From Opisthorchis felineus (Eukaryota; Platyhelminthes; Trematoda; Opisthorchiida; Opisthorchiidae): a DNA stretch of 64,000 nt. This document shows, piece by piece, positions 47,700-58,400 of the stretch. The position numbers and the translations under genes are program-made. A model generated the notes under the pieces. That model was not told the DNA's origin. It saw only the letters and a list, made by a program, of their open reading frames with translations, and searched no databases. The stretch's first letter is position 1. Every line of letters begins with the position of its first letter. Location: positions 217,939 through 281,938 of the forward strand of contig SJOL01006395.1 in NCBI GenBank assembly GCA_004794785.1, written 5' to 3'.

Positions 47700-48760
47700 A
47701 GGCAAGAGATTATTATCCCGTCATAAGCTTGGGTAGTTGCCCGTATGCACACAGATCTGCCACAGTTCTAATGCCCTATGTATCCAAATATCTGGCAGAA
47801 GAAAGCAAACTTACAGTTTGGTCACCTCAAGGATAAAATGTCTAGGGCGGCCGATTACTGATGACACAATTGTGACTCTAGGTTCAAGCTCTGTCACGAG
47901 CGAGTAACAGCGAATTCCTCAGAACACAATGTATAAGCCAAGCCGGTCGGTTGTGTGATGAGGATATGAGCGAGCAGAATCGCGCAGGAGCGTTGCAAGT
48001 CATGTAAGCGAACACGGGCCAGAAAGACAGGGGCGGGAAACTTCAAGTTAAAAATCCTTTACACGATCAGGCATGATACAGTCGGATAGAATGGCGTATA
48101 TACGTCTACATGTAAACAATTATGGTATCATTTCACCATATCTTCGGCCTAACAGACGAAAACACCAGTCAAAAGTCATATTTGTGTCACATGTTGGTTT
48201 GATTTCTAGTGGACTCATTGATCCAGTGGATAACACCACGATATTTTTCACCGCACTTTGCACCAGCGCCTTTCTGTGGTAAGCGGTCGTTTCAAAATTC
48301 ATCATCACTGTGCACTACTTCACTCAGGGGTTGCAGAAGGACCACGCCGTCGGGTATGTACATAAAATCTGAATTCAAATCAAATGCGCGGAAGAATGGA
48401 CAAAGGTTTTAGTGTGATGCGAAGAAAAACCGTATTAAACGATTTCATGGGGCCAAAAAAGTTGAAACGACATGCGAACAATGCTGAATGCGGAACAATG
48501 AGGGGAATATAAGTCATGCGTGAAGCAACTTGCAGGCATATCCATTCCTCCGTTTTCCAAACCCATACTGTTACGAGACTAGCTGCACTAGCGAACTGAA
48601 CACAAACTTCAGGCATCACTATTCTAACATCAAGTTCAGTTTATTAAAAACCTGGTAAGAAATATCAATTTGGCCAGGTTTTGTCCAAATCTGTACTGAC
48701 TGTTGTCCAAATGGACTTCTTCCGAATTGGTTAACAGGGCACGTGGTGTTTAGACGCAAC
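47700..48760. other. Unassigned non-coding DNA
   Basis: No motif in the frames at 48.07-48.62 kb. Confidence 0.35.
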
Positions 48761-48765
48761 ACTAC

Positions 48766-48954
48766 TCAGCAACCTTACGAATAATGTGTTACGTGTGGAC
48801 AACGTACTATGATATCTCGAACATCGTAACAGCCGAAACACGAGGCGGACTTTCGTACCACATTCAATTCAAGAAGACCACCACAAAAGAGGAATTCATT
48901 TGGACTCAGTTGAGTCCCCCGCTAAGACAAAATTAGTGTGCAAATGAGGGTAGT
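48766..48954 (+). repeat. Hammerhead-repeat copy 6 (stem I edge plus tail)
   Basis: The copy starts at CAGCAACCTTACG, the outer 3' strand of ribozyme stem I. It continues with CTATGATATCTCGAACATCG, ACACGAGGCGGAC, TGGACTCAGTTGAGTCCCC and GTGTGCAAATGAGGG. The catalytic core is absent. Confidence 0.6.
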
Positions 48955-48969
48955 TGGCGAGGGCAAGCA

Positions 48970-51900
48970 GTGTTTTGATGACGGTGTCGCACTCTGTTCA
49001 TGGGAACTTCCAATCATCTTCGGACCCCATATCTGAATTCTGTCAAACGCCTGACCAATTGCTAGTAGGTTACTTTAGCAATACTGATAACAGTCACGTG
49101 GCTCCGTGATGGTCATCGACCGTTAGGTCGGCAACTCACATAGACTACTGAATCTTGTTGTGTGACAGTGAGGATGGGCTTAGGGTAAACGGGCTTTACT
49201 TAGATTAAGATAAAAACCTTATCCTTGCTCACCACTCTGAGTTTGATACTCACAAATGCATAATGGAGTATCTGGAAAGCCGATTCCGGTTTGACACAAC
49301 TTTGAACCGATCAACTGCTTAAGAACGGCACTTCTCTCTCTGCTTTCATTCTTAGGTATTTAGTCGCTCCGAATCACTTTTCTGGACTGCATCAAGGAAC
49401 CCAGTAGAAACGTATGTGGCAAATGAAGAATTCAACGCAAAGTCGAAGCTTTTGCTGCCGGTTTCTTCAACTCGAACCCGTGTAGGGAAAACGAGTTGTT
49501 TGAAGTCTATGGGGAATCTGCGCTCGTTGACAACGTGGGAGCCGATAATCAGCAATTGGACGTATGAATATCATTATCATTTGTGGGCCTTTCATCAAAC
49601 TTGACCTGTCAGCGGTTTAAATGACTGATGACGGTATGAGAGCAAGAAACAGTAACACAGAATAGATCTATTTTGGATATGTCGTGTTTTGTCACCGGTT
49701 TTCTGCACTTGAAATACCTGAAGGTTGGGAGAACAACGGCCATGGATTCACCTTACCAATCAGTTAAGGAGACGCAAGCTTACCTGTTTAGATACGCTGT
49801 GTTTTAGTTGTTATCGTGCAAGTTGTCAGGAGAATAGCCATGGAGACAACCGAATTCGATTGCGGCTTACTGCGTATGAGAAAGTGGTGGATCAACTCAC
49901 TAAGATGTAGGATACGAAGAGAACATCCACACCGTTATTAATCATTTGAAAGAAGGGCAGTTAATTGGTAATTTTATGGTTTCATTTCTCATTTAACAAA
50001 ACTGAGAAATATCACGAGGAAAATTGGACCCATCAAGTTGGTAAACTCTGTTGAGATGACTGGGAATCATGAAAACGTGTCCTCGTTTTTTTTCAAGCAA
50101 AACATATCGACTGGAAATTGTAGGCGTCTTGATGGACTTCCTAAACTGTCCTGGTATTAGCCCAAATTGTCTGTATGTCAAGGATCGTTGGCACAAGCGG
50201 TTTGCAAACGTGATCGCTGCATCACGTACACACGTTTTACGCGTTCACATGCGAAATTCCGAGTCTCGAAATGCTCATACGATCATCCACACATCGGCTG
50301 GGAAGCATGCACAAGAGAAAATGCGTACATTTCATCAGTCTGGACAATTCCCAATTTCTTTATAAAATGATACTTGGTGTTCGCAAGCCAAGTGTCGCAC
50401 GGTCCGAGTGCCCACGGAAAAACGCCAACATTATATATATCGTGCGGAGATGTTGCACAGATTGTCGGAAGTCGGCTAACTGTAACAAACCCATCCTGAC
50501 AAGGCACGTTGGAAGTCGGTCTAGCGGTAGCGACTGCTATATAGGTTGCATGAAGACTGCGCGCACATAGAGCTGGGGTGAAGAAACCCTGATACTATGT
50601 AGCTTAGACCGCTAGCAAGAAAACGGAAGCGAACGATGTGTCTGTGAGTGTCGTACAACGACACCGATGCAGTTAGTTGCGGCTGAAAATTATGACATTA
50701 GAGAAGAAAAAACGTAGGCATCGGTTAGCCTGGACGGCAGCGCCGAGGGTGGACATTGATATATGGGCTGCACTTTTGCGATGCCAGTGGTTCCATCCAC
50801 TTATCAATGGACGAAAATCAGTTCACGGCCACTGTAGACTACCCAGATCACATATCCTCACAGACGGATTGCTTTCCCTATAAAGTTCTCCAACAGTACA
50901 AAACCTCGAAATATGCACTTCAAGATCATAACGGAACGCTTAATTGAAGCATTTGGCAATCTGAGGTGGAAGAGCCGACGGATATCCCGTGCTCGGTTTT
51001 CAGACCACAGAGGCATTCTCTAATCTACTTTCTGGGTCAGTCAACCGGTGGATAACAATTTTCACATAACTTGCTTTCCGGTCAGATGCAACTCACATGC
51101 TTACAACGTCTATCCGCATTAGCCATTAGTAGTTTGTTGAGTGAACAAAGCAGATTTCGACATGTCTGATATCGAACCAACTAAAAAAGGACGGCATTTG
51201 TGCAGTACAATCCGGCATTCACCAAATGAATTTATAAATGAGTGCGTTTCGCCAATAAATCTCTGATGACTGTTTGGGCAAATAAATGGACAACACCCAC
51301 GCCTCTGGATCCTCTATTCTTTTCTGTTAAAATAACTTCTAGGTTGTGTTGTTACCGTTTCTTTTGACATGGTCATACAAACACTTGCTTCGACACCAAG
51401 TGAGTCCACTGCTGAAGAGGATGAGTCTAAGCATTGCGTTTGTTTTCAACAGGATGATAGGTATGTTGTACACACATAGCTGGGAGAACCATTCGGTAAT
51501 CTGTGAACAAGTCTAGGAAAGCCGTTTGACAAGCCATCCAACTGGTTCAGCATACGCCGCCTGGACTTCTTCTGTATGGATATTTGAAGCAGTGTATCAG
51601 AGGAATAGGTTAAGTTAACTTCAAAATGTATGACCGTAAGTCGTACAGTGGTTCACGAAAATTATCCAGGCGACTATGAAGGAAGTGAAGGTGAGTTGCC
51701 ATAGATAAACGATTGTGTGCAGGCACAATGCCCAAGGGCATTCGGATTGTAAGTCACCAAGATTATGTCAACCTATCTGCAGAATGATCCACACTGGTGA
51801 ACATTCGTTTACTCAACGTGATGAAGGCTCTCAGAGGACAACTAGCATAATAATCTGATGGAAGAAATTTTATCCTCAGAAGTATACACGATATTAGCAC

Positions 51901-52120
51901 AAACCAACTGAGTAGTAAGTAGTCTTTCAAGTCAGTGACAAACAATGGACTGTGTAAATTGGAAAAATGGGCCCAAAGCTTGGGCACCATGAACTAAATC
52001 GACATGCATGGGAAGCAGTTTCTCGCACGATGTTTCTCAAATATCTCAAATGTTTCTCAAATATCTAGCGCGCGAGATTTGATGTGTGAAGACAGAGGAA
52101 AAGTTGAGCAAACAGGAGAT
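48970..52120. other. Unassigned non-coding DNA
   Basis: No recognised gene. A weak match to the hammerhead-repeat tail (GATATCGAACCAACT ... GGCATTTGTGCAGTAC) lies at about 51168-51215. A TTTCTCAAATATCTCAAATG short tandem duplication lies at about 52040-52066. Confidence 0.35.
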
Positions 52121-52128
52121 TTACTTTC

Positions 52129-52224
52129 AAGGTTGGTTCGAATGAGTAGGCCTACCTCGGAAGCCCCAAAGGGCGAAGCCGGTAGTGGGCTGTCCATAGT
52201 TTTGAGCAACCTTATGAGTAGTGT
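52129..52224 (+). ncRNA. Hammerhead ribozyme-like segment, copy 7 (core broken)
   Basis: The outer stem I is kept (AAGGTTG with CAACCTT at 52207-52213), and the inner GCCTAC with GTGGGC is perfect. Stem II is GCCC/GGGC, stronger than in the 45.1 kb copy. CCGGTA holds the stem III and cleavage region. The first core strand reads CTCGGAA instead of CTGATGA, so this copy should not cleave. It shows that the ancestral stem II was probably fully paired. Confidence 0.55.
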
Positions 52225-53204
52225 TGAAAGCCAGGGGACTAACTGCAGGTCAGACTTTTTATTCTGGGCTGTAAATCCTAAAGTCAGCTACCATTCCAGT
52301 CGCCCAGAACATACCACTGGATCAGGCTGATGAAGACACCTCCAGCTGATCCGTTGACAACCGCTGGGCCATAGAACCCAAATCAAGTGGATGAACTCGA
52401 CTCAAATGTGACTAGCCTTCTTTTATGCGCATTATAGTATTTTAGTAAACAAATTAATTTGGTTTAACTTAAACTTAGACAGCAGTACCGTCTCCTGTCT
52501 GTATTGATGCTATCGATGCGATGGGGACTCAGTGTTTTAAATCTGGCGAATTTGAAACTCCCAAAAAGCCAGAGAAACTCAAGAAAATCGGATGTTCTGC
52601 AACTGCAACTTTCACTTGTCTGAACGAAAATACATCAGCAACTCAGTGACTACGGTGTACTACTGTTAGGGCGAGCTTCCGAAGAAATATGTTTAAGAAA
52701 GGCGCATTGAAGGTACTTTCTTACTTGAGGGGGTACTTTCACCATTACTCTCAGCGTCATCCGTTCAACCCGAGTTTTCACATAAGTTGGAGGACGAGGT
52801 GTGTAGATAAAGCTAAGGGCTTGCGTTAGTTACCATAGCGCCCGAACGACGCGTTGCTCGACCGCTGACGGCATGAGCCATGGTATGGTATGTAATGTTC
52901 TTGGTGTGCGAACTGTTACTATACAATCAGGGAGGTGTTTCCGACCCAGCTGAAAGTTAGCCTTCAGGCAAGACGAATTCCCCGGTATCACACCAAACGC
53001 ACGAGTCATATGAAACTTCGGACTTTCTAGACATACTGTGATATGTATGTTGTATACGACGATTTAAGGTCACTGGTGTCTAGGACAATTGAATTGTGAA
53101 TACACTACTAAAGGAAGTTGTCCACCAAACTGACAACCAGTTTACTCAGAAAACTTATGAAACACCTTGGTGCTTACTATAGGTTATACTCAGATGAGTC
53201 AGTG

Positions 53205-53345
53205 TGTCACCAGCTGCGCACTGGCGATGTCTCCTCGCTTGGTGATGGACCACTTGAAAGACAATTACCAGCCTCAGCAAACACATCAACTACTAGCTGA
53301 TCGACAGCCGACTAACCCACCCGAGCTTCCAGTATTTAGACAAAC
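53205..53345 (+). repeat. PLE-associated 3' tail repeat, copy C
   Basis: GCGCACTGGCGATGTCTCCTCG, GACAGCCGACTAACCCACCCGAGCTTCCAGTATTTAG-type landmarks match the 33.80 kb copy in order. Frames through it are not genes. Confidence 0.5.
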
Positions 53346-53479
53346 TGCCCATGAACATCACATTGCTGCATTCATGATCTCGTCAGATGGGACCTTCGTC
53401 TCACTTGAGTCTGTGCCTTATGCGCACTATGGTCACTTAAAGTTCTTTATTATGCTTAAGGGCTTCGAATGGGAATAAA

Positions 53480-55800
53480 GCCACGAGCGCTTTCTGGGCA
53501 CGCCAGGTGCTCAAATGCAAACTAGAAGGGTCTGTTTACAAACCAGACACTCGTCTTCTTGGTGTATTCTAGCTCACAGAGTTTGAAGTGATGCCTTGGC
53601 TTGAGTAAGAAACCTAACCAGAAGAGCACTAGTTCAGAAATTGATAGGTGAAAGCTCCGTTGGACTGCAACATTGGACAAGAAATGCACTTGCATCAAGT
53701 CGATTAACTCAAAATAAATCACGTTGGCTGATGTCACAAGTGCAGCCTTCAACTGAGTGCTAAGCACACTTGGGAGCACGACGATAGCGATCATGGAGTA
53801 CCGAAGCCGGAATCCGTAAGCAACACGCAAGCCGAATGCAAATCAAGTGCAGACATCGATTAGATAGATGGAGTGGCCAGTAAGTGGAAAGATGTTTTGA
53901 GGTTTGTGCGTACTAAACCAACATTAATCATGGAGTCAGTGAAGAAATTCCCTGATAGATATATGATTCCAACGTCTGGATTGAACGGGTTTGGAGGAAA
54001 AACGGGTGGTCTTCAATGCGCACCATGCAACATGCAGTTATGAAGCCGACTACTCTGTGACCTAGTTTAAGGTCTGAATAGACATTCCTAGCCTGGAAGG
54101 TCAGTCAGCTGTTTTGCCCAAGCCCATCCCAGGAGTACTAATATACACTAAAAAAGGGTATAGTGAATTCACTTTTGGCCCCGAAGACTGCCTAGCCTGA
54201 AGCGCGACATGCAACAAGTGCGCTATTGGGAGACATGGCATCTTTAGTTCGATAGAAATAGCTCGTTAGCAAGTATCGCGTTGCCAGTACTCATGCAGCG
54301 AGCAGTCGACAAACAGTCCTCTGAAGTACTACAATGCCCAATCGTACTGACGCACCGCTGATACGTTTAGTTTGACCGAGAAAGAATAACGCTTCACGCT
54401 CCTCCTCCAACTTATGCGGAAATTTGGACTGAGTGAATTGGTGGTGAATATTAGCTGCGTCCCTCTCAAAACCCTTCTTTCAGAAGCATCCTCCTAAAAG
54501 CTAGGTATATATGGGGTTTCACCCTGAGAATAATCAGAATACTCTCTGGCATTTTGCCTGGACAACACCGTGCGTCTACAGCAATTTGCCGTCACTTTCT
54601 CGTTGATTTGCACAAACTCCTTTACGATTTCCTAACATACCTATTGAAGTTCACTTGAACTATTCTTGTGACTCATTGCTTCAAGTATCGTTGCGGAAGT
54701 TCAGACGACCACGCTGAACGAGCTGAATGGCTCTCCTAGTCTTTTTCATCGGCTATATGTGTGCCACGTGTCAATCACCCTGTTGAAAATAAACGGCATA
54801 CCGCTTCAGCAGTGGACTCACCCCATGTTATCGCAAGAGTTTGTATGACCAAGCCAAAAGGAACGGAATTAAACATTGACAACACTACCGAGAGTCCGCA
54901 CGTTATCCGCAAAAAAAGCAGCCCAAACAGTCTAAATACCCTTAAGTTCGATGCGGACAGACACCTAACCACGTGACTTGCATCTGGCACGAAAGCCAGT
55001 CTTGTGAAACTCGGTATCTACCGGTTAACTGGCCCTGTCATTGAGCGGATAAGAAAATGCGCCTCTGCGGTCTGGAAACCGAGCGCAAAATATCTGTCAG
55101 ATGTTTAAACTATCCCACTGCAATTTCTCATTTGATTCAGAGCACCAACTCTGCACATTCAGCCTTCTATCCGTGCATATTACGGTGTTGCGCTTCATAG
55201 GCAAAACAACTCGTCCGTGATGATACGTGACCTGGGTTGTCTACACCAGCAGTGAAGTGTTATTCAGCCGGGCCACATATCTACCGGACTGAACAAACGT
55301 CATGCCTCAGTGGCATTGCAAGCGGACAGCTCATATGTTACTACATGTACTCGGTGTCATATAAATCGCTCCATCTCGGAGAACCGATGCTGTCACAGTA
55401 GCTTTTTTAGTTTCTGGTTTCATGATTTGCAGTCACGTTTGACTGCATCCATTTGGCTTTGAGACGTATCGACCGTGGCTGTCGTGCCTCAGCTTCTGTC
55501 TAACCTACACGACTGGGTTAGATTCTTGGGCTTCTTCACGCATGCTATGCTTGCACGCAAGCATCATGCTTATCTGGACAAAATTCGCCGAACATCGACC
55601 CACTTCTAGGAAACCTTGCCATAACGGACTTGCGTGCTAACAAAAGATGCGACAACAATGTTGTAGATATAGACACAAAATACGGCGTAGTGGAATAAGA
55701 TACCCTAGTGCGAGGTTTTGGGCACAACGGGCAATCTCTTCAAAGAATTTTTTATGACCAGGTAATCACGGTCAAGAGCAATGCTATTTAATGAGTCTAA
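53480..55800. other. Unassigned non-coding DNA
   Basis: A minus frame of 102 residues at 53830-53522 and smaller frames at 54.76-54.99 kb show no motif and no paired splice sites. Confidence 0.35.
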
Positions 55801-55810
55801 TGCCATTGAA

Positions 55811-55992
55811 AAGCTCAAGATAGCTCAGTGGTTAAGGCGCCAACTTACTGAAAGGAAGGTCCATGGTTCGAACCCAACCTCTGCGGCCCAACTGCCCCTG
55901 TTTAGGCTTGGGCAACCTGGCAGTATCTCAGCCCTCGTGCTTCCTTCGGGTAGCACGGTATCTAGGCACCGAAAGGGTGTCATAGCCAAACA
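55811..55992 (+). repeat. tRNA-derived SINE, copy 4, plus strand
   Basis: A box AGATAGCTCAGTGGTTAAGG and B box ATGGTTCGAACCCA are both nearly perfect. The family body follows (GGCTTGGGCAACCTGGCAG, CTAGGCACCGAAAGGGTGTC). It is the only near-complete copy in plus orientation. Confidence 0.85.
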
Positions 55993-55999
55993 ACATAAC

Positions 56000-57730
56000 T
56001 GGGAACAAAATGGTCCGTCTTAGTGTCAACGTTTGAAAATGGACCGTTGTGTGTCTGGATACGCTCCCTCTAAAACGATGCCCTGCAGGACCTACAATCA
56101 CCCATCTCATCCCTGCAAATTGAAGTAATTAGAGTAGATGTGTTATCCGATTCCGCTGACAATGCAGACGTACACAACAACCATGTAATAAACGTCCCAG
56201 AGCTGAAGAAACATGACAAGAATGACTAGAGCGTGTGAAAATCCACTCGTTTACTGAACTAAGCTTATTGGAACGCTCTAGTGATAATTCACACGCTCTA
56301 TTTCCCCTGGAAGAAACCTTCCATCGGTCCTGTTTTGAAGGTAATTTTTACAAGGGTTTCACGTTGACCTCAGCATGAAGTATGGGTAATTGGAAAACGG
56401 TCTCCAAGGGAAATCGCTTTTACATTTGGTGATGGGAATCTTACTACATCTGTCCACAAAGAACACCGACTCCATCTACAAATGTAATGTGTACAGAATG
56501 AGTTCCGACGGCAAATTAGAAGGCGGAAGAACTCATTAGAAGTGGATGTCACGCTGGGAACTATGTAGTCTGCGTGGAAGCCAGGCGGTTTACCATAGTT
56601 AAAGGATTCAGGCTGAAATTCTGCACACTTTAATGAGGATTCACAATCGATGAATCAATATAGTTTTTCTAGTTTACTTATCTTCAAAATAGTGCCTAAA
56701 GTCAGTGAGGCTCCGTAGCTCCCGAGGACTGATTAGCCTTTAAATTCATGTAACTTTAGCATCACCTCTATGCAAGTCTTACGGAGGAGAAGGGAGCCTA
56801 GCTTGAGCACGAACATTTGTGCATTCAAACCAGCAATCTACCCAGTCCTAACTTGTGGTTGTTAAACTTGGCAGCTTCGCGTTCAAGACATCCACAAACT
56901 CGAGATTTTTCGGGACGGGTGTCTAAGGCCCATTTTGAACATTCGACGGTTAGACAAAATATACAACTCAGTGCTTAGAAAACGCTGCTTCAGCATCAGG
57001 CAACTGCAGCAGCGACCATTTCAACTGTTCGGCAGCGTTGTCCGAAAACCTATAAGCAAGCTTTGCAAACTTGCATTGCTCCTTCGCCATGTCCGGGGTG
57101 GCGCTGTCGTCATGGAGGGCGGCTTGGGACCCCAAATCGGCACTGTCAAGTTAGATTTGGAGGGATTCGGTTTCAACCTAGCATATGGTCTCCATTCCTG
57201 GAATCGGTTGTGGATCTCAATCTGTGTGGGTTCAGCGTGACTGCAGTTCATGGGCAGCAAAAGTGCGGGACATATAAGAAACCGACCCATCTCATTACAA
57301 CGGGACAGTCACCATAAATTGAAGTAAGTGATTGTTGGTTTGTGCCAGACAAGAGTGAAGCATGGTCGTTGGTTTGTTTGCTGAGTTGGGCAGTTTGACT
57401 ACAAACATTTCATCACAAATTGAGGTGATATCATTAGTGCATTGTTAGCGAGCGTAGTGGTTGACTAATCTCTGAGAGATGCAATCTCGACATCGAAGCC
57501 CAGTCCTGTCACATCGATAACATACCCTCAAGTGGTCCTAAACTGGCACTCTATTCTCACATGCACCTCCAACAGACTGCTGGTAGGTGGCCATGCCTAA
57601 ATCGTCGCATCTCGCCTCGACAGCCGGGACCAGAGAAGGTCGGTAGAGCACAGAATATTAACAGCAGCCTCAACCATCACAATTCTGCGCATCGACCATT
57701 CAGGTAAGAGCTCAGCTGTCTACTTACAAC
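56000..57730. other. Unassigned DNA, one GC-rich patch
   Basis: Between 56.94 and 57.32 kb frames are open on both strands in a GC-richer patch. No family is recognised. A tRNA-like A box (GCGAGCGTAGTGGTTG) near 57448 is followed by a weak B box (CATCGAAGCCC), perhaps an old SINE head. Confidence 0.3.
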
Positions 57731-57740
57731 AACCGATAAG

Positions 57741-57867
57741 GATAGCCAAGATTTTTTCAATCAATTGGAAAATGTTTGGGACCGATTGGGTAGTCATCGT
57801 TTCAGAGAGGTTTGGTAAACAATCCACCGATTGTTTACCAAACCTCTCTGAAACGATAGCCAAGATT
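57741..57867 (-). mobile_element. PLE 5' mini-insertion with 29-bp palindrome and 13-bp flanking repeats
   Basis: The minus strand reads MTTQSVPNIFQLIEK, matching the start of the PLE fragment at 13151 (MITQSVSSVFHLIEH), and the upstream bases match too. Homology ends at the direct repeat GATAGCCAAGATT (57741-57753), which recurs at 57855-57867 and looks like a target-site duplication. Inside, ATCGTTTCAGAGAGG...AACAATC (57796-57824) is repeated perfectly inverted at 57829-57857 around a 4-nt loop. PLEs are known for inverted partial copies at their 5' ends. It lies about 50 bp past the mtSSB poly(A) signal. Confidence 0.6.
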
Positions 57868-57919
57868 GTTGTGACATCACATGCATTGTATAAAGACCAA
57901 ATCACATATTAGAAAGAGA

Positions 57920-57925
57920 TTTATT
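57920..57925 (-). promoter_or_regulatory. Poly(A) signal AATAAA for the mtSSB gene
   Basis: CCATAATAAATCTC on the minus strand lies about 130 nt after the mtSSB stop codon. The spacing fits a short 3' untranslated region. Confidence 0.5.
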
Positions 57926-58055
57926 ATGGACAGTCTTGGATAGTCGGTAGGTAACAAAAATGTAGAGTGAGATAAAATGCAATGAGAGAAATGCAGCGAT
58001 AGTACTGAAATCTGGTGTGGCGCGAAAAAAAGACGGGAACTTTAGTTTTTGTGTC

Positions 58056-58400
58056 CTAAAAAGAAACCTCTTCGTTCGCGTCAGTGGGCACGACAGGGGT
58101 CGAGCCCATGAACACCAGACGTTGGGCTACCACGCAACATACTTTAGGAACTAGTGTACCAACTGGTGCGGAATCAGCTAGAGACTGTTTGTAATAAGAC
58201 AAAAAACCGGAAACAAAGAGTCGGTCACCTAGCTTTAGGTGTCGTGCGGTTTTCATGACTCGATAGTCGAACACATGAACACGGTTCGATGTGGACATGA
58301 GGACAGCTTCGTCCGGATGTGAAGTACCAATCTTTGGGGTTCGTGTTCTGACGAATATAACAGCCCAGTCTCGTTCTGGTTTGTTTTGCATGGGAGAAAA
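58056..58400 (-). CDS. SSBP1: Mitochondrial single-stranded DNA-binding protein, exon 2 (residues 87-200)
   Basis: The exon begins after an excellent acceptor (CTCCTTTGCTGTCAG|TTTTC) and ends at TAG. It carries the body of the SSB OB fold: DWAVIFVRTRT (about residues 97-107), RVHVFDYRVMKTARHLKLGD (126-145), RLFVSGFLSYYKQ (146-158) and the last strand VCCVVAQRLVFM (173-184). These match the family pattern of a variable strand, 'RI.VF', 'KGDR..V.G.L.Y' and a final 'I.A..I.FL'. mtSSB coats single-stranded mtDNA as a tetramer during replication. The phase-0 join to exon 1 is uninterrupted. The identification rests on motif pattern and gene structure, not on a search. The ~16 residues after the last strand (to the C-terminus) are not conserved in the family. 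Confidence 0.65.
   Translation of the reverse strand, partial: FSPMQNKPERDWAVIFVRTRTPKIGTSHPDEAVLMSTSNRVHVFDYRVMKTARHLKLGDRLFVSGFLSYYKQSLADSAPVGTLVPKVCCVVAQRLVFMGSTPVVPTDANEEVSF

Noticed and set aside
52004..52330. Plus-strand open frame of 108 residues
   Set aside because: It overlaps the hammerhead repeat at 52.13 kb, so it is a frame through a repeat.
57021..57317. Overlapping frames of 84-101 residues on both strands
   Set aside because: Open on three frames in a GC-rich patch. No strand is favoured and no motif is present.
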